A stretch of DNA of 64,000 nucleotides from the NCBI GenBank assembly GCA_021464245.1, contig JADCRB010000080.1, positions 1,063,860-1,127,859 of the forward strand. The letters run 5' to 3'. Below, piece by piece: positions 1-11,291 of this stretch. The translations under genes and the position numbers were made by a program. The first letter of the stretch is position 1; each line of letters starts with the position of its first letter. Source of the DNA: Carallia brachiata (taxonomy: Eukaryota; Streptophyta; Magnoliopsida; Malpighiales; Rhizophoraceae). Below the pieces are notes generated by a model. That model had not been told where the DNA came from and searched no databases. It saw only the letters and a program-made list of their open reading frames with translations.

Positions 1-397
1 ATATTCATGTAGAATTTATATATATTGTACAAAATGTTCTAAATGTAAATAAAAATCTTTTTGTATTCAATTAATTTACGAGATTGTGTGTTTTTGTAAT
101 TGATTTGAAAAGAAAAATAAATAGAGAATAATTTGGTGGCCCCACAATGAGAACAATGCACTTGATGCAAGTTGATGTAGCGTGATCAAATAAAAGATTT
201 ATTAAATTCAAAAAAGAAAGATAGATGAATTCTTAGATGGAACACCCACCTTTCGCATACCTCCTATTATGTTACTACATTGTCAACCCCAGTAAATAGA
301 CACAAAATAAACTCGAGGCACGCCTCGAACGCATAAAAAACCTACGTCTAGAGGACGGGCCCTAGCCCAATTAATTGGAAATTATGTTCCCAACATT

Positions 398-609
398 AGA
401 AAAATTTTTTATGAACCAGCAAGCGTTAATGCGAATGACAGGGGTCAGTTACGGTTTAATCAAAGGTCTCAAATTCGAGTTTTTGAGAATGCAGTCGTGT
501 TAAAATACTTGTTAAAAGACATTTACCACCCTTTGAGATCCTATCCAGGTCAATTCAAATTAATCAACCCATTATACTAAATACTGAATAGTCTCAAATA
601 AAAAAAAAT
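398..609 (+). mobile_element. SINE-like insertion private to copy A
   Basis: The matching site in copy B (about 11695-11705) reads straight through from the AGAAAAAT motif into CCCGTCTGACC. Here about 196 extra bases sit between AGAAAAAT (398-405) and a similar A-rich AAAAAAAT (602-609), as expected of a target-site duplication. The insert contains AAATTCGAGTTTT at about 470-483, which resembles a tRNA B box, and it ends in an A-rich tail. The box A part is weak. The empty-site comparison supports an insertion; the SINE label is an inference. Confidence 0.5.
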
Positions 610-1380
610 CTCGTCTGACCTCACCCCTCTTCTCCTATGCCCTTAATGGGCTCCCCTCCCCACTCCGACTAGCAGACCAAAAAACCAAGTCCATTTGGTG
701 CTTGTCTTTGAACCTAGCCTATCGGACAGCGGCACATGGGCCTCGCCTCTCCATTTTCCCCGGGATCACTTGATATGGTCCATTTGGTTATTCTCATTTG
801 TTTCAGTGTTTTTTATAACATTAATGATTGAACAGTTGTGGTAACTCGATGTCCTGGAAGGTGTCCGGCAAGGCCCAAACCATGAATTTCCATACATGGG
901 CCAACCTTCACATGAATATTGCTGGACAACGGCCGTTTTCTCCAGAAACCCCCATCTTTCATACTCCAGATATGGCAAGCAGGCATTCTCACCAAGACCT
1001 CTTTTTTTTTTTTTTTTTGCACAGAATGAAGTGTCGCTCATTGCAGTGATACGAAGATATGTACATTTTCACTGCATGTGTAGTTTAATTGGCTAACAAA
1101 TTTATATTTATGTGAATGGTCACAAATTCAAATTTTATCCAGATTAAGTAATGAGACTAAATTTACGATTAAACTTCTAATTTACTGTTTCGTAAAAGAA
1201 TGTCACACTCATTTAGTCGCTTCGCATCCTCTAGACACATAATTACAAAAATTCATGATGAAACACTTGAACAATGCCTATTTGCTTTTACACTTACTCA
1301 CCAAAAATAGGAAAAGATGTACGTTGATATTTCTTGATTGTTGGAAATTCAAAAGGCAAGGCAAGGTTTGTAAGTTTTGC

Positions 1381-2438
1381 TTGCCATTCTTTTTGAGCGA
1401 AACGTAATCATTGTATTAATACTCAGAAAGATCATACATCAAATTGATGCAAGAGTATCGGAGATTCCTGCATGAAGTAGGAAAAGAAAACGACACATTT
1501 GTCCTACACGATAAGCAGTCAAACTGACCATTAACAGTTTGAGCACAAAGCTTGAGATTATCAACTGGACAATGATTAAACCTATTTAGCCTGAAAGAGC
1601 TAATTAGATCTAACCTAACTAGAAATAACTGTCTACTGTAGCACAAACCGTACAAAGACGGACATAAACACAAGATCGTCCAGGTATAACTGCTAACAAT
1701 TATCGAAACAGCCAAAATAGACATGCAGAAGATAAACAGTCAGTACAAATTATAAGACCCCAACAAAGCCAACAGAGATTAATGCTATCAGTTCCATCAT
1801 TGGTAGCCATGGCGGACGGCGGTGACTGGGTGACCGATGGTGGAGGAAAAATCGTCAGCCACTGGACAGACATGGGCGTAGATGGTGGTTGTGTCAGTGG
1901 GGCAGCACTAGCGACATCAGCTTTTGTTGCCACTCAGTGGGTTCCAACAGTGGCGCCAGCAGCCGGTAAGGCGACTCCGGTAGCAACAACAAAGTCAGAG
2001 GCAGTGTTCTTAGCAACTGGTACGTCGGCATTGGCATAGGCTATGGCGGTGATGGCGACAACGCCCGTGACGGAAAACCTGAAAACACGGATGCACCACC
2101 GAAGATGACGGATTTGAAGCTAGGAGGGCCGATAATGATGTTATTTAGGTTTGATTTGGTAGAAAACAAAGTTAAAAACCCTAAAAAAGCATATATCGAA
2201 ATTGGTGAAGGGAGGGCATGGTGATGGAAAGGAAGAAAGAGAAGGAACCAGAGACGAGGAGGAAAGGTAGAGTAGAACGAAGGGGAGGCCAGGAGAAAGG
2301 ATTGGGAGGCTGGCCGGCAGTGGTGACTGGTCACCACTACTGGCCAACTAGGGGTTGGTAAGGTCTCCTTAAGTAGGGGCAGAGAGAAACCTAAAGAGAG
2401 AAAGAGAGAGAGAGAGAGAGAGCATGACATTTGCCATT
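1381..2438 (-). mobile_element. LINE-like retroposon, internally deleted or non-autonomous
   Basis: A 1042-bp segment (1389-2430) is flanked by perfect 8-bp direct repeats TTGCCATT (1381-1388 and 2431-2438). Copy B has a single TTGCCATT at 12464-12471 with no insert. Read on the minus strand it begins with a long CT-rich stretch (SSR at 2400-2422), passes through a GC-richer low-complexity part and ends TTAATACAATGATTACG... followed by a short A-rich run at 1389-1393. That resembles the 3' end of a plant L1-type LINE. No reverse transcriptase or endonuclease is encoded; the open frames here (for example 2041-2454 and 1416-1724 on the minus strand) show no family motif. Orientation follows the A-rich end. 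Confidence 0.7.
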
Positions 2439-2840
2439 TTGGAAAATAGGCCAAAAGTCATTTCGATGTAGATAAAAGTTTGGATATTTGTATGCAACTA
2501 AAGCTATTAATACCACAATAGAAAATAAGGTTAGCATAAAAAGCATCCAAGTGCATAAAACTACTAGATTGAAAAGAATGATTGAATGTATATAGTTGGG
2601 GATTATCATACCTTACGTTATAATTAAGTAATTTTACCCTTCAATATTAAGATTCACATACAAGATAAAACAAAATTCTTCGTTTAACACACTTAGATTC
2701 AACACCCACTAGATAATTTACACACAGAAGTTGACAACCAAATTACCAAATTAACATGGAGGAAATAGAAATAAAATACACAGCAAAAGAAGCAAAGACA
2801 GAGAGGGAGAAAAAATAGATAGCCTGATATATTAGAAAAC

Positions 2841-3192
2841 TCAAGCCCTGGCCTTGAATGGAATGGCCCTGATGACTATCTGGTGGTACAAAGCAGCAAA
2901 AGCAGCTCCAATGAAAGGTCCAACCAGAAGATCCGCTGCAAAACACAGACAAATTATATGGCAACAGAATTAAAAATCCAAGGGTAAATTGTATTTTGTT
3001 TTGATCCAATTTTTTGCAGCATCTACGGTGCTTTGATTCAGGACAACTCACCTGGTCATCCCACGCATGATCTCTGTTGAAGATGACGACGGCTCCAAGA
3101 CTCCTGGCCGGGTTGATGCCAGTCCCCGTGATAGGGATGGTAGCCAAGTGAACCAAGAACACTGCAAACCCAATGGGAAGAGGGGCCAATAT
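2841..3192 (-). pseudogene. Partial PIP1 aquaporin copy (exons 3-4 only)
   Basis: The exon 3 equivalent at 3052-3192 (141 nt, 47 codons) is open. It contains the second aquaporin NPA box (GINPARSLG) and ends AWDDQ before a GTGAG donor. The exon 4 equivalent at 2841-2935 is 95 nt, against 96 in the complete copy (12884-12979). One G is missing from the GGG of the Trp-Val codons, which shifts the frame. The first codon, TGG (Trp), has become CGG (Arg). Exons 1 and 2, with the start codon and the first NPA box, are absent, because the duplicated block ends inside intron 2. It cannot encode a channel. Splice sites are still recognisable, so a read-through transcript is possible. Confidence 0.9.
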
Positions 3193-4259
3193 CTGCAAAA
3201 TAAGTTGAACTTCTAGGTGAGGTTCTGAAACAAATAATAGCTATACATGTAAGCATTACATTCACCATATCCACCTCGTATCAGTGCTTAAGACTCTCGA
3301 TGACTATACATGTAAAAAGTTGTTTGTACACATGATGATGCCGGATAACATTAGATATTGAGTTCAACCCTTTTCTCAGATTGATGTGGTAAGAATTTGG
3401 TGAAAATGAATGCACTCAGAAAAGCATAAAAAAAAAAAGTAAAAATTTTAGTAATTTCACTTAAATAGTTTTAAAAAAATAATAAAGTGATATATAATTA
3501 AACTCATGAAAATAATAAGAAAATAGATAAACTATTGTATGAAACTGCATTGTTACTTAAGTAAGTGTAACTATATAGTTTTACTTAAAAAAAAAAAAAC
3601 CAAAAGATTTAGCAAACACTGGCAAACTGGAATTCTAAGGTTCACTCTTAACCAATATAACTTTCTATTTGGGCCAGCAGACAATGGGCCAAAGAGGACT
3701 ACCTAACCCCACTCACATGCACATAGACGCCCAAGCACATGGATGTCCAAAGACTACAAAGAAAGAACCAAAGCCTCTGCCCAATGTTTTTTGCTCAATA
3801 ACGGAGAGAAACGCCTGATTTGGTATGCAAAACTGAGCGGTAAGTATGAACCCTCGAAACTTCTAAAGCGGTCCATACATCAAAAAGGCAATAATTGAGG
3901 CATATGTAGAACACATTCATCATCATCCTCCAGGCATAAAGAAGCAAACTACACTTTTCCCCCGTAACCCCACCATATAGTACAAATAAAAGCTACGTGA
4001 ACATACCTAAGTAGTGACTATAGACACGTAGTAATATAAACTATTTGATCGTAAAAAAATATATTAAATTTAAAAATAAATAAATAAATAATTTAGATCA
4101 CCCCGTATCTATCACATATCTATCCTGTTGTGTTTGCGTAATAGGCCTCGTAAATAGACAAACCTGTAATAAATTAGCTCCAAGGCAAGCCCATTCAGCT
4201 ACCGCCTTCCATTTACTTTGCAACAATTAAATCACTAGCTAAAAGACAAACCTATTGAG

Positions 4260-5900
4260 GCGCCACCATGTGAACGCTAAGAACTGTCACATTTATTCCC
4301 AACTTTAATTTATTTTTATCAATCATTCACCTTTTTTCTTCAATTTAATAATTCTATCGCTCTATGTTAAACAAAATTAGGTGAAAAATTGTAAAATCAA
4401 CCCTTAACGAATACATTTTTATGTAATTAAGTGGATCATATTTGATTTTATTTAATTAAAATATAGTATACTAAATTTGTTCAAATAATGTTAAGTTATG
4501 CAATACAATGGTAATGATGACAACCGATAAAATAAAATTTAACTACTTTATAAATTCTAAAATTCTAAAAAAATATTAAAAAAAAGAGCTGTATAGGTAA
4601 TTTTTTTTAATTTTTTTTGTAATTTTTGTGATCATTATTACGCCGTAATTTTAGTGGATGTTAATTGAACAAAATAAAATATAATAGACTAAATTACATA
4701 AAATGAATTCTTTGGGAAAATGCATTCTATAACTTCTCATTCAATAAGAGTAACAGAATGATTAAATTGGAACAAGATTAACTTTGAGTGATTTCATTGT
4801 CCCGAATTTAAAGTTAAGCAATGAAAATGAAAATAAGATGTAAGTTGAAAAATGAATGATATAATTTATTAAATAAAAAATTACTAAGTATTTGTTTTTA
4901 TTCGATTCAGCCATTCAGGGTATGGGGCTTGACTTTTTTTTTTTTTTTTTGATCTTTTTTTATGGGTATTCGGTGGATTTGGTGTTTCTTGTACACAGCT
5001 CAGATCCCAAACGAGTTTGATTTCCCACCTCATTTTGTGAAAACGATTGTTTATTTTCCACTTTCCAGTTCTTCTAGAAGAGCCCAAAACGGCCAAAGAA
5101 AAAAAAAATTGTTATGAAGACAGTGCCTAAGAATTCATTCATTTTCGTATTATAGAAATCTAGGTTGGTTGGTTGGTTAGCAATGTGTACCTCATATGAT
5201 TGACGGAATTCACGGATTCGAATTTTGTTAGAGTAACTAGTATAATTAAATTTGTAGTTATCACTAAATATAAAAAATGTTCTAATTAATTTTTCGCTCT
5301 TTCATTTTGAACATAGAGTTGTAATGGTCTTACATAAATTTATAGAACACTAAAATGACTATAATTTAAATAATATTAAAATAATTATACTGTTTAACAA
5401 TTTTTTTAAATTTAATAACCAGTTTGTACCTTATTAATTTTATTTTTTTAAGCGAGTAAAATTTATTATTATCTAATACTTTACATTTATTTTTTTTTAT
5501 TTAAATAAATATTATTTATTATATAATATAAAATTATAAGTAACATAATTATAAAATATGTGATTTAAATTAAAAATATACAAAGTTAAATATGAAAATA
5601 ATATAAAGTTAAGGTTGGGTTTCCCGATGATATTTCGGACCGGTGGGCCAGACTTTCACGACGTCAATCGCTTTCGAATTGGTCAAGCTCAAACTACAAT
5701 AATAATCCAAGAAATCTTTAGCCTGAAAGCTTGATGTCTTGGCCATGCTAGAGGCGGTCAACGCAACGTTTCCATCCTGTGAAGGTTAGCCTTTCAAACG
5801 AAGAAAGATCTCGTGCACGACATTCTCACACAGTTTCGGTTAAATGCAATGCAATGCTATTCATTTTCTTTTTCAACTAAAAAAAAAAAAGAAGAGTTTC
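4260..5900. other. AT-rich intergenic DNA
   Basis: No gene is recognised. The stretch is strongly AT-rich with many A or T runs. At 5165-5235 a GGTTGGTTGGTTAGC segment is followed by GGATTCGAATTTT, which could be the A and B boxes of a degenerate tRNA-derived SINE. The block 5430-5580 resembles 17310-17450 (shared pieces include TTATTAATTTTATTTTTT and ATATAAAATTATAA). The 4884-5096 minus-strand frame has no family features. The part from 5750 to 6245 probably holds the 3' untranslated region of the TIC32-like gene. Confidence 0.6.
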
Positions 5901-6245
5901 TGTTACTCGAATTGTAACATTTATGATAAAATGCAGTAATAGATTAACCTTCCAAAACTCGGAAAAGCTTTCCTGGGAAAACAGCCTAATGATAGAGTAA
6001 TATCCTGAAGATGGAAGACCACCACAAAACATCCAGGGGAAACAAGTCCATGTTTAAGAATGCAGATAGAGTCGAAACTACATAGCCACAACCTTAAACA
6101 ATTCCTGGAGCGGCTGTTCCACGTCCATTGTTCATGATATCTTTCAATCCGGTAAGCAATAGTATACAATACATCAAGATTGAGATTCCCAGCATTCATA
6201 TTGAATTAGTACGGTTTCAGTATGCGGCGCAGCTCGTTCAACTTT

Positions 6246-9200
6246 TCAGGGATTTGTCAAGCTCAGGCTGAACTCCCACAGCTTTTTGGCCAGTTCTGCA
6301 TCTTTGGCATGAAAGTGTGGTTCAGCCAAGTTGCTGTCCACGAAATATTTCCCACTTACCCCCTTAACCTGGGGATTCAATGCGACGTAGCACGTGGTTG
6401 CTGCTCCCTATAATCATGTCCAAATAGCAGTAAAGAGTAAAACAATTTAAGTGGAAAACATGGATTGTGTTTTCCACATTAAAATAAATGCTGAAGCACT
6501 GAAAATTTTGATTCTGGGAATGTTGAAGAATGTACCTGTTGAACATTTTTAAGTGCAAAACGACTAATCATATTTGCAAAAACTGCATGAAGCAGAAGTA
6601 ATCCGACTTCAGAACCACAAATATAAACTTGATAAACAAATAAAAACAGCTTATTGTGCACAAAAAGGTTTGAATTTTAGGCTTGCCCAAATCCCCGTTT
6701 ACAGACTTAGGACTTAGCCTGTGGAAGGAGGAGGAAAGTAATGAACAGCAGAACTGGCTCAAATTTTTTGTGGCATATTATGTGCAAATGCTTGTTTGGA
6801 AATACTATATCGACCAAAGCAAGGTGGCTAATTGGCAATCAATATCCGTTTCTTTCATTCTCATTCATCTTCAAATAGTAAGCTTTGTATTTCTATATCA
6901 CATCATCGTACATCGTCTTTGAATTGTAGCAACATCATAACAATGTCCGTTATGGGTGCAATTACTGGATGATGCTGGTTTGGCAGTGCATGACACAACA
7001 AATAATTTAGATATAAATGCTGTATTTTTATATGTAGTCCAAGCCCCAAAAAAGTCAAATCCAAGAAGGTAACTTTATTAGATTTAGCCAGCAGTTGAAT
7101 ATTGAAATGGCAAATAACTACATTCAAGTCAAACTCCCAATAGGATTACCATTTAAGATGCTGTGATAGCGCAGGAGATTGGTAGCAATGGATCCAGGAT
7201 GAAGTGAATTAGCAGTAATATTCACCCCTTCTTCCTGTATGATTAACAAAAGAGGAAATGAAACTGTATATAAGTCTGTGTCTAGTAAGTTTTCTTTTGG
7301 TACATCAGAAAAAGGACTCTGTCTGATACTTGAATACAAAACCCATCAAGTGCCTGATGGCTTGTGGTACTCTGAAGTTTTAACATGCTTTAATCCTCAT
7401 CCATTGCCTGTACTAATCAATTTATAGATAAATTTTTCACCAAGAAATTTGGCTTCTATTTTCTAGAGCTATCATCTAACATCTAGAGTAAATTTTTCTC
7501 CCACTGCAGGCAGTTGAGACAAAATATGGCATTTAAAGACATTCACGATGTTGAGTTGGGGGGTTGCATCTTAGTTGCTATTGTTTACTTTGATATAATT
7601 GCGCTTAAATGCATAATTTTGAATTACGTGACATTTCCAAGAAGTGTAAAAATCCATTGCAGCTCCACAAGAAAGGAAAAATCAAGGGAGGGACACTCAA
7701 AACCATTTTGAAAAGCTTCAAGCAAACTTTTTTAACAATTGGTATTATAAGACCCTTCATATATGACATGCGCAAAGAAGTAAAAAACACTTAATGGGCT
7801 TTTGGATACCACATCTTATCCAAAACCTTAAGATTTAGGTTATGGATCTCTAGCCACACTTAAGTTGCTTTAAACCTTCCTTTCCTTTCCAATATGAGAT
7901 TTATATCTTAACTCCAACAACATGTATTCCAGAACATGGAAAACAGGTTGAACAAAAAGCAGTCAAAAATATCCAGGCATATTCCCCTGTTTGGTGGTTT
8001 GTATGCACATATATAAAGGAATTCCTGCAAATCCGAATTGTCCTATATCCCATTACCAGAAACAGGAAAATGTCAAACTAGAAAACAACTATTCTTCAGT
8101 CAGAGAAGCAACAAATTCTTGTAACCTATGATAAATTTGGTACCTTGAGGCGCCGTGCAAGCTCATTAGCATGCAATATGTTGGCTAGTTTTGATCGTCC
8201 ATATGCAGTAATGTTTTTGTACCTATTTAGGAGGAAAAGGATGCATGAAACATAGTTGAACCACATAGTCTACGGGAGGCCAATAGGTGCATATATAAGT
8301 TACAGTGTCAATTTCACAGCAGGAAAGGAAAAAAAAAAAAGAAGATACTGAAACTAATGTGTTACCCCGACTCTTCACTGATCTTATCGAAAGGAATTCC
8401 TTCACGGTCTGCAAAACGATGACCTAATGACGACACGTTAACAATCCGACCCTCTTGTTTACTTTCACGTGCTGTGTTTTTCATGGTCTCCAGCAAAAGG
8501 TTGGTCAAAAGAAAATGCCCTGCAAAAATTCATTATGCAATCCTTAGGATTTATTTTGGAATAAAGCACATACTTAGTCAGGAGAATAATGGCAAGGCAA
8601 TTGTTAAAACATGTGCTAATGCACATTAAACTACACTGAGAAGACAGCAAGGCAATTTCTAAAACAATTTACAAGGGCATGTGCAACATACCAACATGGT
8701 TGGTTGCAAACTGCATTTCTATCTTGTCTTGGGAAAGCATGAAAGGAGTTGCCATAACACCTGCATTATTACTGCCAGCAAAGAAAAGGGAGCACTAAGT
8801 TATTACTGGCAACCTCATTTGATACATGAAACAAGTTTATGGTAGCATCATTAGATCATTGATTTGAAAGTCATCCTTAAAACAGCGCACCTAAATCAAC
8901 TACAGAAAGGAGACGTAAAAACAACCAGAATTGCATTGGTGAGAAAACAGGATCCAAGCAACTAGAATTGCTTTAAAATAGATTTCATACATTAGGAGAT
9001 TCAGGGGAAGGCCCAAGGAAATATATTCAGATGCAAATTTTCTGACAGATGCCATCGAGCTGAGATCTAACTGCATAACATCAATCGTAGCATTTGGGAT
9101 TTCCTTTAAGATTGCTTCTTTGGCATTCCTACCAGAGTCCACATTTCTTACTGCCATTACTACGTGGACACCACGCAAAGCAAGAACACGTGCTGTCTCC

Positions 9201-10742
9201 GTACCAATACCACTTGATGCTCCTGAAATTAGAGACAGAAAATGAAAATTGGGAGTCTAAAAGAGCAAACTACTGGAAAGTTGAAAAAATTACATCCATT
9301 AGTCTCTGCAAGGCAAACATTGTTAATCTCACGCATGCAAAATTTAGGCAAGCATTATGCTTAAACAGTGGAATCCCAATGGAGAAGCTGTCAGAAACTC
9401 TATTACGCATCTCAACACCAAACTAATTCAGTGACAAATCATGGGGACAGAATTTGAGCCAAAGGGCATTAAAAGCTAGTCATTCCCGATATAGGTTGCA
9501 CTTATGAGAGAAAGTTTTAGTCTGGAGTATAAGATTTTTTACCGGACGGAGCGCTTGAAATAGAGATGTGCTGATGAAGTTTATATGAACACAAAATTCT
9601 CATTAAGCTGAAAGTAAATTTTATTGAAGAATTAAGCGAATAGTATTGTGCAAGAGTGAGATGCTGGACTGAAGGAGTGATCTTCTTGTTGGTTTACAAA
9701 TGTCAAACGTAGCACCACAAATACTACAATTAAGAAGGATGATCAAATCCAAATGAACGGTAAGTTGACTTAAGAATTTTTTGTTGGGAAAAGGGTAGAA
9801 CATTGAGATGATTATAATAGAACAAAATGGCAAAAAACTATGCATGAAACTGAGTTAAATTTGAGATTAAGGTTTTCTTTTTTTTGTTAAACAGTTCTTA
9901 GTGTTTTCATGCTTCTTAATCTGAACTGAATAACTAAATCAACTCCCCAGTCTTGGCCAACCTCAAGAAAAATTTTGCAATACAGAACACAAAAATACAG
10001 ACATGCCCAACAACTAATTAACAAAACACAAACAACAGATTGTGCAAAGAGCATTAAAAACATCAAAAAGAGAAGAAACCCAAATGAAAAAAAAAAAAAA
10101 AAATAAATACATTTAACCTCCTGTGGTTGTTTTGTGTTTGACCTCTATAGTTTTAATTTATGCAATAAATTCTTATATTTTTTAATTTTAATAATTAACC
10201 TTCCTAACAGTAATTTGTTAAATCAACTAATAAAAATTAGTCAAAATTACATTATTTTGTAATTATTATTTTTTTTTTCTACTAAAAAATATGTCACTTA
10301 TTTTTTAAACTGAATTTCGATATATGCTTTAATTACATCTCACATTATTTACTTACAATTTTTAGTATTTTTAGTATACTGCACATATTGATATAGAGGT
10401 ATTTGAGATAATATTCATAATTAACTTTATGTGAAATATAATGAAATTCTTGTAATTATAAAACATAATTATAGTCAATTTTTTAATAAATTTAATAAGT
10501 TACTGTCTGGGAATTAATTGCTGAAATTAAAAGGTATAAGGAGGTTTATTGTCTAAATTAAAATTATAAGGGGTGAAATGCAAAACAACTAAACTACATG
10601 AGACTTAAATGAAAAAAAAAAAAAAAAAAGAAAGACCTGTGACAATAGCAGTGAGGCCAGTTGCATCAATTCCATCAGTAACTTGCTCAGCAGTGGAAGA
10701 GGCTGAAAACCCAGATGGCCCTTTCCACCCAAAAATCCACAT
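6246..10742 (-). CDS. TIC32: TIC32-like short-chain dehydrogenase/reductase
   Basis: Eight exons on the minus strand (10637-10742, 8991-9222, 8692-8771, 8366-8519, 8144-8222, 7150-7234, 6536-6582, 6246-6407) join in frame over 945 nt to encode 314 residues. All introns are GT-AG. The start is the first ATG and gives [12 protein letters not shown], the usual N-terminus of this plant SDR group. Classical SDR motifs are visible: the NADP-binding TGASSGIG (35-42), NNAG (114-117), the active-site serine in NVSS (167-170) and the catalytic YGRSK (Tyr198, Lys202). HPGSIATN follows in the substrate loop, and the C-terminal part has [16 protein letters not shown]. The family includes TIC32, an NADPH-dependent calmodulin-binding protein of the chloroplast inner envelope translocon, but many relatives are other oxidoreductases, so the import role is inferred. 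The frame is intact, with no indels. Confidence 0.93.
10104..10606. mobile_element. MITE in intron 1 of the TIC32-like gene
   Basis: The first roughly 110 bases (from TTAACCTCCTGTGGTTGTTTTG) match the reverse complement of the last roughly 110 (from AAGTCTCATGTAGTTTAG) with scattered mismatches. Shared pieces include TTGTTTTG, ATAATTTTAATTTA-like tracts and AACAGTAAnTTnTTAAAT. Both ends are flanked by AAATG followed by a long A run (10082-10103 and 10607-10629), which may be the target-site duplication or an A tract chosen by the element. It encodes nothing. It is about 500 bp long and could fold into a long hairpin in the intron. Confidence 0.7.
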
Positions 10743-10843
10743 CTTTCAGGAAACTTGGGCTGTAACCGGCTGCAGAATGTAGATGACTAGATTCCCTTTT
10801 GCCTAATTGTTATGGTCAATCCCGGAATTCTTATGAATCAGGC

Positions 10844-10889
10844 ATTTATATATGGAAAAGGAGGACGTTCAAAACCATATGGTCACGTG
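10844..10889 (-). promoter_or_regulatory. TATA box and G-box upstream of the TIC32-like gene
   Basis: On the minus strand a CATATATAAATG TATA element lies at about 10844-10855, roughly 100 bp upstream of the ATG at 10742. A palindromic CACGTG G-box lies at 10884-10889 just beyond it. Both positions fit a plant core promoter. G-boxes bind bZIP or bHLH factors and often mediate light or ABA responses; that role is inferred. Confidence 0.55.
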
Positions 10890-11291
10890 GCCTCCACCAA
10901 TAAGTGTCCTTCCCTCGCTACTAAAACCTGAACTAACAAGAAAGAGAACATTTATTTGGACCATTCGTTTTGTTCGTTTGTTGAAACTTGTGAACTACCA
11001 AAAGTCCATTAGATTGACATTTTTGGTTTCCTTAGCCTTTGCTACGTTTGCATTGACGATTAATCAGGCTTAAGAGAATTAGTCTTTCGTAAACATAGAA
11101 TATCTTGAAACAAAGGCCTTAGTCACAGGAAGTAGTTGGAGGCCGTGGAAATCTTAGTCCCTCTTATCTCTTTCTTATATGAAATCTTAGTCTTTCAGTC
11201 ACTCTCTCTCGTACAAAAGTTTTGTTATATTTTTTATAAATAAAGAAAAAAGAAAAGAATATATAACATAAAAATTATAATAATATAGTAA

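Larger units (their letters stand above)
1..4250. repeat. Segmental duplicate, copy A (3' half of PIP1 plus 3' flank)
   Basis: The block from the left edge to about 4250 matches 11292 to about 14900 in the same orientation. Base 1 pairs with about 11292, and most positions agree by eye along 1-397, 610-1388, 2431-3550 and 3640-4010. It carries PIP1 exons 3 and 4, part of intron 2 and about 1.4 kb of 3' flank once the insertions are removed. Homology fades inside what is intron 2 of the complete gene (about 4250 here, about 14900 there), so exons 1 and 2 were never in this block or have been lost. The left end lies outside the window. Two insertions are private to this copy (406-601 and 1389-2430). 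Confidence 0.9.

Noticed and set aside
766..1096. Four overlapping frames on both strands
   Set aside because: They depend on a T run at 1000-1018 that differs in the sister copy at about 12100, and none is conserved there.
2041..2454. 137-codon minus-strand frame with a hydrophobic start
   Set aside because: It runs across the junction of the LINE-like insertion and its target site, so it is younger than the insertion, and it has no family features.
6364..6922. Frames of 60-79 codons around 6364-6922
   Set aside because: They are introns and out-of-frame reads of the TIC32-like gene.
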